From Rikenellaceae bacterium (GTDB lineage: Bacteria > Bacteroidota > Bacteroidia > Bacteroidales > Rikenellaceae), in NCBI GenBank assembly GCA_015059925.1, contig SUZL01000002.1, forward strand, positions 1 to 64,000: a stretch of DNA of 64,000 bases, given 5' to 3'. Positions 8,074 to 15,696 of the stretch are shown piece after piece (positions within the stretch are counted from its first letter, which is position 1; the number at the start of each line of letters is the position of its first letter). Under the pieces are notes generated by a model that did not search any database, was not told the origin of the DNA, and worked only from the letters and a program-made list of their open reading frames with translations. Made by a program: the position numbers and the translations under genes.

Positions 8074-9090
8074 TTATTTGTTCAAAAAGTTCAATAAAAT
8101 ATCGTTAAGCTGCTGATACTCAACCAAGAATCCATCGTGGCCGAAGTCCGAATCAATCAAGTGATACTCCACATCAGGGATATTGTCCACCAGAATGTCG
8201 TGATCCGAGGGTGGGAACAGAATATCCGACGTAATAGCAACCACGAGGCTACGCGACTTGATCTGCCGTAGGACATCCTCCACACGACCGCGACCGCGTC
8301 CCAGATTGTGCGAATCTACGGCCTGCGAGAGGCGGTAGTAGGAGTAGGCATTGAATCGGCGACGAAGTTTCTTGCCCTGATAGCGCTGATACGACAACAC
8401 ACGACGCTCGAAGCTCGCCTCGTCGGGATTCTCGTCCTCCTGCGTCTTATCGTAGGCCATACCGCCGCGATAGCTCAGCAGAGCAATGCTTCGCGCCGTA
8501 GCCATTCCTTGCGCTCCAGCCTCCGCCGTTCGCTCGCCGAACGTGGGGTCGCACTCGATAGCCATACGCTGCGACTCGTTGAAGGCCGACGCCCAAGGTT
8601 TCGTGCGGGGCGTAGTGGCTATGAAGGCGGCACGCTCGGCAAAATCGGGCTGCATAACACACCACTCCAAGCATTGAAATCCGCCAATCGAGCTACCGAT
8701 AAGCAGCTTCACGCGCTCAATACCCAAATATTCGGCCAAGAGCTGATGTGCCTGAACCATATCGCGCACCGTCACCAACGGGAAATCGCCATACCAAGGC
8801 TCTCCCGTCGCGGGATTTACCTCCAGCGGGCCCGTTGTCCCATAGTGCGAGCCGAGGAAGTTGGCACAGACGGTGCAGTATTTCTCCGGATCGAGAAAAC
8901 AACCGCTCTCAACCGTATGTGGCCACCAGTCGGCAACATCGGAGTTGGCCGTCAGCGCGTGGCACACCCAAATCACGTTGCTACGATCGGCATTCAATGT
9001 GCCGTAGGTGTCGTAGGCAATACGCAACGAGGGCAGCTCGACGCCGCACTCCAGCAGAAAAGGTTTGTCGTATGTGTAATATTGTGTCAT
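8074..9090 (-). CDS. metX: Homoserine O-acetyltransferase
   Basis: Acetylates homoserine from acetyl-CoA in methionine synthesis. An alpha/beta-hydrolase fold of 338 residues with the nucleophile Ser134 in GSSIGG and the C-terminal catalytic His in DFGHDGFL; HALTANSDVADWW near 44-56 is typical of MetX. The usual GGSMGG elbow reads IGSSIGG. Its ATG directly follows the metY stop with no gap, so the two are co-translated. Confidence 0.95.
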   Translation of the reverse strand: MTQYYTYDKPFLLECGVELPSLRIAYDTYGTLNADRSNVIWVCHALTANSDVADWWPHTVESGCFLDPEKYCTVCANFLGSHYGTTGPLEVNPATGEPWYGDFPLVTVRDMVQAHQLLAEYLGIERVKLLIGSSIGGFQCLEWCVMQPDFAERAAFIATTPRTKPWASAFNESQRMAIECDPTFGERTAEAGAQGMATARSIALLSYRGGMAYDKTQEDENPDEASFERRVLSYQRYQGKKLRRRFNAYSYYRLSQAVDSHNLGRGRGRVEDVLRQIKSRSLVVAITSDILFPPSDHDILVDNIPDVEYHLIDSDFGHDGFLVEYQQLNDILLNFLNK

Positions 9091-10374
9091 TTACTCTACG
9101 TTTGCAAAAGCCTGCTCGAAATCGTCGATAATATCCTCCACATTCTCCAGTCCGAGCGAGATGCGCAGCAGGGTAGGCGTAACGCCTGCGGCCTTCAGGT
9201 CGGCCTCGCTCAGCTGCTTGTGGGTTGTCGATGCGGGATGGGTAACGACCGTGATCGAGTCGCCGATCATAGTCATATTGGCCGCCAACTTGAGCGACTC
9301 CACAAAGCGCACCGTGCTGTCGAGCGAGCCCTTCAACTCGATGGTGAAGACGGCCGACGAGCCATAGCGATAGTACTTCTTTGCATTCTCATATCCGGCG
9401 TGATCCTCAAAGCCTACGAAGCTAACACGCTGTACCTTGGGGTGATTGCGGCAATACTCGGCCAATCGCCACGTCGATTCCACCTCGTGCTTAACACGCA
9501 GCGACAATGTCTCCAGACCAATCATCATCAGGTACGAGTCGAAAGCCGAAGGGCAACAACCGAAATCGCGCAGACCATCCACGCGGCACTTTACGATAAA
9601 GGCCGAAGAGCCGAAAGTCTCCCAGAGATTCAGGCCGTGATAACCCTCCGACGGGCCATCAATCTGCGGGAACTTGCCATTTGCCCAATTGTAGTTTCCG
9701 CCATCGACAATCACGCCACCCATAGCCGTGCCGTGACCATTGATCCACTTCGTAGCCGAATCCACAACGATATTTGCACCCCAATCGAACGGGTTGCACA
9801 GGAATCCCGCAGCACCGAACGTGTTATCCACCACGAAGGGCACATCCTTACGACGAGCCACTTCGGCCAGCGCCTCCAGATCGGGCACATCGCAAGTGGG
9901 GTTACCCATACTCTCGGCATAGATCATCTTTGTGCGCTCGTCAATCAGCGCCTCGAAATCCTCGGCACGCTCGCTACGCGCAATACGGCAATCGATGCCG
10001 AGCTTACGCAGCGAGATACGGAACTGATTGTACGTTCCACCATAGAGGAAGGGCGATGCCACGATATTGTCGCCCGCATCGGCCAGCGCTGTCACGGTGA
10101 GCAGTATAGACGACATTCCCGACGATACGGCCAGCGCGCCCACAGCATTATAGAGCGATGCGATGCGCTCCTCGTAGGCTGCCGTTGTGGGGTTGTGCAG
10201 GCGGGTGTAGATGTTACCCGGCTCGCTCAACTCGAAGAGGTTGGCCGCATAGTCGCAACTCTTGAAGTGGTAGGCGGCGGTAGGGTAGATGGCTACACCG
10301 CGCGAGCCTGTGTGATCGACGTGATAGCCGCCGTGTATCTGTTTGGTCTCGAAACGAAGTTTTTTCTCTGACAT
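9091..10374 (-). CDS. metY: O-acetylhomoserine sulfhydrylase
   Basis: PLP enzyme that makes homocysteine from O-acetylhomoserine and sulfide. The Cys/Met metabolism fold is clear: YTRLHNPT near 56-63, SGMSSI at 85-90, and the PLP lysine K209 in DSATKWINGHG. I start it at the ATG at 10374 (427 residues, beginning MSEKKLRFETKQIHGG) rather than the longer reading from 10401, which adds nine residues not expected in the family. First gene of the metY-metX-hom operon, preceded by a long structured leader. Confidence 0.94.
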   Translation of the reverse strand: MSEKKLRFETKQIHGGYHVDHTGSRGVAIYPTAAYHFKSCDYAANLFELSEPGNIYTRLHNPTTAAYEERIASLYNAVGALAVSSGMSSILLTVTALADAGDNIVASPFLYGGTYNQFRISLRKLGIDCRIARSERAEDFEALIDERTKMIYAESMGNPTCDVPDLEALAEVARRKDVPFVVDNTFGAAGFLCNPFDWGANIVVDSATKWINGHGTAMGGVIVDGGNYNWANGKFPQIDGPSEGYHGLNLWETFGSSAFIVKCRVDGLRDFGCCPSAFDSYLMMIGLETLSLRVKHEVESTWRLAEYCRNHPKVQRVSFVGFEDHAGYENAKKYYRYGSSAVFTIELKGSLDSTVRFVESLKLAANMTMIGDSITVVTHPASTTHKQLSEADLKAAGVTPTLLRISLGLENVEDIIDDFEQAFANVE

Positions 10375-10473
10375 AATAAAATTGATTTTTCGCACGCGCA
10401 CGCGGGCGTATTCATAAAAACAGTCTTATAGACCGAAAAACGATGTATTCTAATAAATGTGGGGGAGTGATTT

Positions 10474-10488
10474 AGTGTCATTGACACT
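10474..10488. repeat. 15-bp inverted repeat in the metY leader
   Basis: AGTGTCA-T-TGACACT, a perfect dyad with one central base, downstream of the proposed transcription start; either an operator for a dimeric repressor or an RNA hairpin. Confidence 0.6.
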
Positions 10489-10505
10489 CGGTAGCGCTTA
10501 GCCAC

Positions 10506-10513
10506 CAAAGATA
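10506..10513 (-). promoter_or_regulatory. -7 element of the metY operon
   Basis: TATCTTTG on the minus strand, exact match to TAnnTTTG, placing the transcription start about 130 nt before metY. The -33 position reads AATG, a weak match. Confidence 0.5.
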
Positions 10514-10737
10514 TAAAACGTGCCTAACGGCACATTCGCATATAACGCATAGGCATAAGCTGCACGTTAGAGACGATAAACGATATGTCGTAACGATTGT
10601 TCATTTTCTCGTTTTTACTTAGTGCAAATATAATATATTTTTTCAAATATTACACTCGCAAGGCATAAAAATGCACCGTATAGTTGCACTTCAGCTATAT
10701 TTTGCGTAATATTGCATTACAACTAAAACTCTACGAT

Positions 10738-11982
10738 ATGAAAAAAATACTCCCAATCGTTCTCTGCTGCGCCGCCGTATCTTGCGCGAGCGAGGAGCAG
10801 GTAGGCGACATTTACCGAGGCTGGCAGGATGGCCAGATGGAGATTCACCACATCTACACAGGTCGTGGCGAGTCGAGTTTTATCATTATGCCCGATGCTA
10901 CGACGATGCTTATCGACGTGGGCGATCACGACCCTACGGTCGAGCAGTATGCGCTGATGACCGAGGCTCTTCCCGACCGCGAACGTCGTGCAGGTGAGTA
11001 CGTTGCACGCTACGTTGAGCGCGTCAATCCAGAAGGCAAGAGTGTCGATTATCTGATGCTCTCGCACTTCCACAACGACCATATGGGAACGGCCGCCGAG
11101 CCCGCTGCGATGACCACCGACCGCGACCCCAACTACTACCTTGCGGGCATTGCCGAGGCGGGCGAGTTCCTGCGCTTCGATATGCTCTACGATCGCGGCT
11201 ACCCCGACTACAACTATCCCTTCCCTATCAATGACAAGCACACGGCCAACTACCTCGCCTTTGCCAACTATCACAAGGCAAAGTACGGTATGCAGCAGGA
11301 GAAGTTCGAGGTGGGAGAGTTGAATCAGATCAAGCTGAAGAACAACCCGCAGAAATACCCCTCGTTCTCGGTTCGCAACCTCGCATCAAGCGGCGAGGTG
11401 TGGAGCGGTCGTGAGGGCGAGACGGTGCGTTGCTACGACCTCAATCCCGCGAATCTGACGGGCTACAACAACGAGAATACCCGCAGCATTGCCCTTCGCT
11501 TCGACTACGGCCCATTTAGCTACTACTCGGGTGGCGACGTCAGTGGATCGCTACACAACGTAGATGGTAATATGTTCAACGTCGAGTCGCTCGTTGGCGA
11601 GGTGTGTGGCGAGGTGGATGTCTGCAAGGCCAACCACCACTCTTACAAGGATGCTATGCCCGAGGATTTCCTCCGCGCCGTGCAGGCCAAGCAGTACATA
11701 CTCAATGTCTGGGATCAGCAGCACACACAGCCCGAGCTAATGGCCCGAATGATGGCGTACGGCCCCGCATCGGCCGATCCGCGAATCTTCTCTGGCTACA
11801 TCACCGAGGCTATGCGTAACGATTTTGCCACCGAAGAGTGGGCATCGGGCATCAACCCAGAGAATGGGCACATCGTAATCAAGGTCTATGACGAGGGGCG
11901 CAAGTATAAAATTTACAGCCTTTCGGCTCGCGATGAGAAGATGACAATCCAAGCCATCTACGGCCCTTACGATGCAATGTAA
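10738..11982 (+). CDS. MBL-fold lipoprotein hydrolase
   Basis: A 414-residue metallo-beta-lactamase-fold protein of the ComEC/Rec2-like extracellular type. The ATG at 10738 gives a clean lipoprotein signal (ending AAVSC, Cys16); the longer reading from 10684 adds 18 residues before it. Metal site HFHNDHMG is intact, with further candidate ligands GGDVSG and the NHHSYKDA stretch. The domain sits outside the inner membrane. The gene is divergent from the methionine operon and ends at a strong terminator. Substrate unknown. Confidence 0.8.
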   Translation: MKKILPIVLCCAAVSCASEEQVGDIYRGWQDGQMEIHHIYTGRGESSFIIMPDATTMLIDVGDHDPTVEQYALMTEALPDRERRAGEYVARYVERVNPEGKSVDYLMLSHFHNDHMGTAAEPAAMTTDRDPNYYLAGIAEAGEFLRFDMLYDRGYPDYNYPFPINDKHTANYLAFANYHKAKYGMQQEKFEVGELNQIKLKNNPQKYPSFSVRNLASSGEVWSGREGETVRCYDLNPANLTGYNNENTRSIALRFDYGPFSYYSGGDVSGSLHNVDGNMFNVESLVGEVCGEVDVCKANHHSYKDAMPEDFLRAVQAKQYILNVWDQQHTQPELMARMMAYGPASADPRIFSGYITEAMRNDFATEEWASGINPENGHIVIKVYDEGRKYKIYSLSARDEKMTIQAIYGPYDAM

Positions 11983-11995
11983 GGGATTGCGAAAG

Positions 11996-12043
11996 AAACA
12001 GAAAAGCCTGCCGGACTTTCGAGTCGAGCAGGCTTTTCTGTTT
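11996..12043 (+). terminator. Rho-independent terminator, bidirectional
   Basis: ACAGAAAAGCCTGC pairs with GCAGGCTTTTCTGT around a 16-nt loop; sits between converging genes. Confidence 0.85.
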
Positions 12044-12056
12044 AATACAGTCGGCA

Positions 12057-12506
12057 TTACTGCCAAATGTAGTTTCCATCATCTTGGAAGGCCGAGAAGA
12101 ACTCAGCGCCATCGGCCGTATAGAGCGTTATGTACTGATATACCGAACCGCGACCGCCCAGCACTTTTCCCGTCAATGCAGGTGCATCTTGGCTCACGGG
12201 ATAGAGATTCACATTGGGCTGCGAGTACGAGTATTTGTAGTTATAAACTACATTGTCGCCCGACGCAATCTCCGATCGGGGAGTGAGCGATCCACTTGTG
12301 GCGCGCACTCGCATTGTATATTGAGCGATTCCGCCACCAAAGAACTCCAGCTTTAGGAGTGTTTGCTTCTCGCCCTCACTTTTGACTGTTACCCATTGTG
12401 TTCCATCTAGAGTCTTGGGCACTGATGACTCTTTGTCGTCCTTCTCGCAGGCTGCAAACAGCGCGATACATCCCAGCAGAGCTGTCAAATAAAATAATTT
12501 CCTCAT
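12057..12506 (-). CDS. Small lipoprotein, lipocalin-like
   Basis: A 149-residue lipoprotein (signal ending LFAAC, Cys20). The mature part is beta-rich: LDGTQWVTVKSEGEKQTLLKLEFF followed by alternating strands resembles the small lipocalin-like/META-type beta-barrels frequent in Bacteroidetes. No catalytic motif is visible. It stands alone between a terminator and ffh. Confidence 0.65.
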   Translation of the reverse strand: MRKLFYLTALLGCIALFAACEKDDKESSVPKTLDGTQWVTVKSEGEKQTLLKLEFFGGGIAQYTMRVRATSGSLTPRSEIASGDNVVYNYKYSYSQPNVNLYPVSQDAPALTGKVLGGRGSVYQYITLYTADGAEFFSAFQDDGNYIWQ

Positions 12507-12594
12507 AGTCGTGTTTGTTTTTGATTTAGGTCTCTACATTATCAAACGCAGAAAACCGAAAACATTGCATCAAAAGAAGAAATATTTTTCTTTT

Positions 12595-13926
12595 TTATCG
12601 ACGGAAACCTCCGCGAGGCATCTTCGGCATACGCATATTACCGCCCGCAACCATCTTCATCATCTTGCGCGTCTCCTCAAACTGCTTCATCAGACGGTTC
12701 ACATCGGCAACCGTAGTTCCCGAACCCTTGGCAATGCGCTCACGACGCTTGGCGTTGATAATCTCGGGTTTCTCGCGCTCGGCGGGAGTCATCGACGAGA
12801 TGATAGCCTCGGTCTGCTTGAAGGCATCGTCGGGAATATCCACATTCTTGAGCATCTTGCCCATACCCGGAATCATCGAGGCGATATCCTTCAGGTTACC
12901 CATCTTCTTGATCTGGTTGATCTGGTCGATAAAATCGTTGAAGTTGAACTGATCCTTCACCAACTTCTTCTTCAGCTTGCGCGCAGCCTCCTCGTCGTAC
13001 TGCTCCTGCGCACGCTCAACGAGCGATACCACATCACCCATACCCAAGATACGGTCGGCCATACGCTCGGGGTGGAACACCTGCAAGGCATCCATCTTCT
13101 CACCGCTTGAGATGAACTTCAGCGGCTTGTTGACAACCGAACGAATCGAGATTGCAGCACCACCGCGCGTATCACCATCGAGCTTGGTGAGCACCACGCC
13201 GTCGAAATCCAAACGATCGTTGAACTCCTTGGCCGTATTCACTGCATCCTGTCCCGTCATCGAATCCACCACGAAGAGCGTCTCCGAGGGGTTGATGGCG
13301 GCCTTGATGGCGGTAATCTCCTGCATCATCGCCTCATCCACAGCCAAGCGACCTGCCGTATCGACAATCACCGTATTGTAAGCCTTCTGGCGAGCGTAGG
13401 CGATAGCATTCTGCGCGATCTGTACGGGATTCTGGTTACCCTCCTCGGTATAGACCTCCACGCCAATCTGCCCTCCCAGCACCTTCAGCTGATCGATAGC
13501 CGCAGGACGATAGACATCGCCCGCAACGAGCAGCACCTGACGGCCCTTCTTCGAGCGGAGCATCGAGGCGAGCTTACCCGAGAAGGTGGTTTTACCCGAA
13601 CCCTGCAAACCTGCAATCAACACAACGGCGGGCTGACCCTCCAACTTGATCTCCGTTGCCGTGCCACCCATAAGCTGCGCCAGCTCATCGCGCACGATCT
13701 TGGTCATCATCTGGCCGGGTTTCACCGACTTGAGCACATCCTGACCCAGTGCCTTCTGCTTCACCTCGTCGGTGAACGACTTTGCCACCTTGTAGTTCAC
13801 ATCGGCGTCGATCAGGGCGCGACGAATCTCCTTCAGAGTCTCGGCCACGTTGATCTCGGTGATTCGGCCCTCACCCTTGAGTATCTTAAACGATCGTTCT
13901 AATTTGTCTGTTAAATTCTCAAACAT
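12595..13926 (-). CDS. ffh: Signal recognition particle GTPase
   Basis: Ffh/SRP54, 443 residues, targets membrane proteins co-translationally with SRP RNA and FtsY. N domain at 1-90, G domain with the P-loop GLQGSGKTTFSGK near 106-118, DTAGRL and TKLDGD, then the M domain from about 300 to the basic C-terminal tail (MPKMPRGGFRR). Stands alone with its own -7 element upstream. No SRP RNA gene was recognised nearby. Confidence 0.97.
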   Translation of the reverse strand: MFENLTDKLERSFKILKGEGRITEINVAETLKEIRRALIDADVNYKVAKSFTDEVKQKALGQDVLKSVKPGQMMTKIVRDELAQLMGGTATEIKLEGQPAVVLIAGLQGSGKTTFSGKLASMLRSKKGRQVLLVAGDVYRPAAIDQLKVLGGQIGVEVYTEEGNQNPVQIAQNAIAYARQKAYNTVIVDTAGRLAVDEAMMQEITAIKAAINPSETLFVVDSMTGQDAVNTAKEFNDRLDFDGVVLTKLDGDTRGGAAISIRSVVNKPLKFISSGEKMDALQVFHPERMADRILGMGDVVSLVERAQEQYDEEAARKLKKKLVKDQFNFNDFIDQINQIKKMGNLKDIASMIPGMGKMLKNVDIPDDAFKQTEAIISSMTPAEREKPEIINAKRRERIAKGSGTTVADVNRLMKQFEETRKMMKMVAGGNMRMPKMPRGGFRR

Positions 13927-13964
13927 ATTCTATCTGTTTTATTTACTTTCATCGAAAAATCGTA

Positions 13965-13972
13965 CAAAGATA
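13965..13972 (-). promoter_or_regulatory. -7 element of ffh
   Basis: TATCTTTG on the minus strand, exact -7 consensus, 39 bp before the ffh ATG; no clear -33 element. Confidence 0.5.
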
Positions 13973-14047
13973 TAAAATCTTTGCGAATGCCGCCCCTTTG
14001 GGCAAGGAAATTGTGCCTAAAACACGAAAACCTATCAAAAATGAGAG

Positions 14048-14078
14048 GTTGCCGCATCGCAGAAAAAGATTATCTTTG
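14048..14078 (+). promoter_or_regulatory. Promoter of the DUF4491 gene
   Basis: GTTG at 14048-14051, a 19-bp spacer and TATCTTTG at 14071-14078 fit the Bacteroidetes consensus in both boxes (three of four bases at -33), 28 bp before the ATG. Confidence 0.65.
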
Positions 14079-14106
14079 CCCAGCAAACATTAAAACAGCG
14101 TAAAAT

Positions 14107-14388
14107 ATGTATTTCACAGGACTTATCATAGGCATTGCCACATTCCTAATTATCGGACTTTTTCACCCGCTCGTGATCAAGGGTGAGTATTACTTCGGCA
14201 CCCGCATCTGGTGGGTATTTGCGCTGATGGGTGCGATTACCATTGCCGCCTCGCTGATGGTGGAAGATGTACTGTGGTCAACGCTGCTGGCCGTATGGGG
14301 CGCATCGTCGTTCTGGTCGATCGGCGAGCTGTTCGAGCAGAAGAAACGTGTCGAGCGCGGATGGTTTCCCAAGCGCGAGAAGAAATAA
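14107..14388 (+). CDS. DUF4491 family membrane protein
   Basis: A 93-residue inner-membrane protein with three hydrophobic segments (about 3-22, 33-49, 53-70) and a basic C-terminus. FHPLVIKGEYYFG and LWSTLLAVWGASSFWSIGELFEQ match the small DUF4491 family as I know it. Function unknown. Monocistronic, with its own promoter and terminator. Confidence 0.8.
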   Translation: MYFTGLIIGIATFLIIGLFHPLVIKGEYYFGTRIWWVFALMGAITIAASLMVEDVLWSTLLAVWGASSFWSIGELFEQKKRVERGWFPKREKK

Positions 14389-14423
14389 AAAAGGTTGTCC
14401 CATTTTCAGCGGACAACCTTTTT
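14387..14423 (+). terminator. Rho-independent terminator, bidirectional
   Basis: GGTTGTCC/GGACAACC perfect 8-bp stem with a 10-nt loop, A-tract before and T-tract after; overlaps the stop of the DUF4491 gene. Confidence 0.87.
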
Positions 14424-14427
14424 GTTA

Positions 14428-15216
14428 CTACTTATCTCTAACTGTGCGCTCCAACAATCGCTCAGGATTATCGGTTGTGATGTAGTCGAAATCACGATCG
14501 AGGAACCACGTCATTCCCTCCTCGTCGTTTACCGTCCAAGCATTAAGATGCACACCACGCTCCTTGAACGTTGCGACCCACTCGGGATGGTTGAAGAAGT
14601 GAACATCCTGATAATCAACAGCCGTAATTCCGCGATTGAGCATCGTGTCGGGGTGCATCTCGGGCAGCTCCTTCTGCCAACGGCCAAGATATGCAATCGG
14701 CAGCGAGGTTATCTTGCGCATCGCCTCGTATGTCGGCAGGTGTGCCACCAGATACTCAACCCACGGCTCGGCTTTCATCTCCTGAACCAGCTTTGCCGTT
14801 GCCACACCGATAGCCACCGCGTGGTCGCTCGAGCCGATATTCTTCACGTCGATCACAAGTTTGGTTCCCGTCTGCTGCTTGGCAAAGGCTATATATTCAC
14901 GCATCGTGGGCAACTTCTCGCCATTGGGCAAGGGGAATTTCACCAACTCGGCGTATGTCGCCTTCTCAATCTCCAAGCCGTTGTAGGTGGGGTCGTGATT
15001 GACGATGAGCGAGTCGTCAGCCGTCAGATGCACATCGCACTCCGAGCCGTGGCAACCCATCTCGGCCGCAGCACGGAACGATGCGAGCGAGTTCTGCGGA
15101 TGGCCCGTATTCTTCCACGCACCACGATGGGCGATGACTTTGTTCTGATTAAAGTTAGGCGTTGTCGAGCAGGCTACGCACATTAAAGCGGCTGCAAAAA
15201 TAAATAGTTTCTTCAT
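14428..15216 (-). CDS. Glycerophosphodiester phosphodiesterase-like lipoprotein
   Basis: A 262-residue periplasmic lipoprotein (Cys16) of the GDPD fold, expected to split glycerophosphodiesters into glycerol-3-phosphate and alcohol. H30 and R31 (AHRGAW), E59 and D61 (SECDVHL) and H74 (VNHDPT) are present. The usual PENT metal-ligand motif reads PQNS, with Gln41 in place of the Glu that helps bind the cation. This variant HRGAWKNTGHPQNS seems to mark a Bacteroidetes subgroup, so altered metal use or substrate is possible. It follows the MazG-like gene by 12 bp. Confidence 0.85.
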   Translation of the reverse strand: MKKLFIFAAALMCVACSTTPNFNQNKVIAHRGAWKNTGHPQNSLASFRAAAEMGCHGSECDVHLTADDSLIVNHDPTYNGLEIEKATYAELVKFPLPNGEKLPTMREYIAFAKQQTGTKLVIDVKNIGSSDHAVAIGVATAKLVQEMKAEPWVEYLVAHLPTYEAMRKITSLPIAYLGRWQKELPEMHPDTMLNRGITAVDYQDVHFFNHPEWVATFKERGVHLNAWTVNDEEGMTWFLDRDFDYITTDNPERLLERTVRDK

Positions 15217-15228
15217 ATTGAAAATCTT

Positions 15229-15573
15229 TTAATTGTCATCTTTTGCTTGAAGTTTTGGATTAAGTCTGTGGCGATCCTTGTCGCGCGATGTTTTCTTCTC
15301 GAAATTTCGCTCGAGAGCCTTCTCCAAATCTACTCCCATCTGGTTGGCCAGACATACCAACACCCACATAACATCGGCCATCTCATCAGCAGGATCATCC
15401 TTCTCACCCGCCTTAAACGACTGCTCGCCATAGCGACGCGCCACGATGCGGGCCAACTCGCCAACCTCCTCGGTCAGTATGGCCATATTGGTCAATTCGC
15501 CAAAATAACACACACCGTAGGTGCGAATCCACTCATCAACCCGTTGTTGCAACTCCTTTATCTCCATTGTCAT
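15229..15573 (-). CDS. MazG-like nucleotide pyrophosphohydrolase
   Basis: A 114-residue all-alpha NTP pyrophosphohydrolase of the MazG/iMazG superfamily, likely cleaning non-canonical nucleotides. The metal-binding motifs EEVGELAR (about 32-39) and DEMADVMW (about 64-71) are intact, followed by a basic tail. I start it at the ATG at 15573; a second ATG at 15567 is as good, and the in-frame TTG at 15576 is less likely. First gene of a two-gene unit with the GDPD lipoprotein. Confidence 0.8.
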   Translation of the reverse strand: MTMEIKELQQRVDEWIRTYGVCYFGELTNMAILTEEVGELARIVARRYGEQSFKAGEKDDPADEMADVMWVLVCLANQMGVDLEKALERNFEKKTSRDKDRHRLNPKLQAKDDN

Positions 15574-15586
15574 CAAATTATCAAAT

Positions 15587-15594
15587 CAAAGATA
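15587..15594 (-). promoter_or_regulatory. -7 element of mazG-like/GDPD unit
   Basis: TATCTTTG on the minus strand, exact -7 consensus, 14 bp before the ATG, which implies a very short leader. Confidence 0.5.
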
Positions 15595-15667
15595 AGAATT
15601 TTATTTCAAATTTGCCTTATTTGACAATATTTTCCTCATCGGCAGCGACTCGTTGCCATTATTTTCG

Positions 15668-15675
15668 TACATTTG
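15668..15675 (+). promoter_or_regulatory. -7 element of the GH127 operon
   Basis: TACATTTG, exact -7 consensus, 21 bp before the ATG at 15697; no clear -33 element. Confidence 0.5.
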
Positions 15676-15696
15676 TACTAAATAAATTTTTCTGCT

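Larger units (their letters stand above)
10375..10737. promoter_or_regulatory. Divergent control region of the methionine operon
   Basis: About 360 bp without a gene between divergent metY and an MBL lipoprotein. On the minus strand, TATCTTTG (10506-10513) fits the -7 element; just upstream, within the spacer, is the inverted repeat GTGCC-TAAC-GGCAC (10520-10533). Inside the leader of about 125 nt lies AGTGTCA-T-TGACACT (10474-10488) and a second hairpin made of CAGTC/GACCG-type arms near 10420-10435. Repeated TAACG/CGTTA words occur at 10525-10600. The leader does not match SAM-I or SAM-II riboswitch consensus as I know them. Regulation by methionine or SAM is likely but the mechanism is open. 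Confidence 0.5.

Noticed and set aside
8308..10371. 687-codon open frame on the plus strand across metX and metY
   Set aside because: Exactly antisense to two genes with full catalytic motifs; its translation is Arg/His/Leu-rich without any recognisable domain. Long antisense frames here come from strong codon bias.
10375..10505. SAM riboswitch before metY
   Set aside because: The position is right, but the conserved cores of SAM-I and SAM-II as I remember them are not seen; kept only as an unspecified structured leader.
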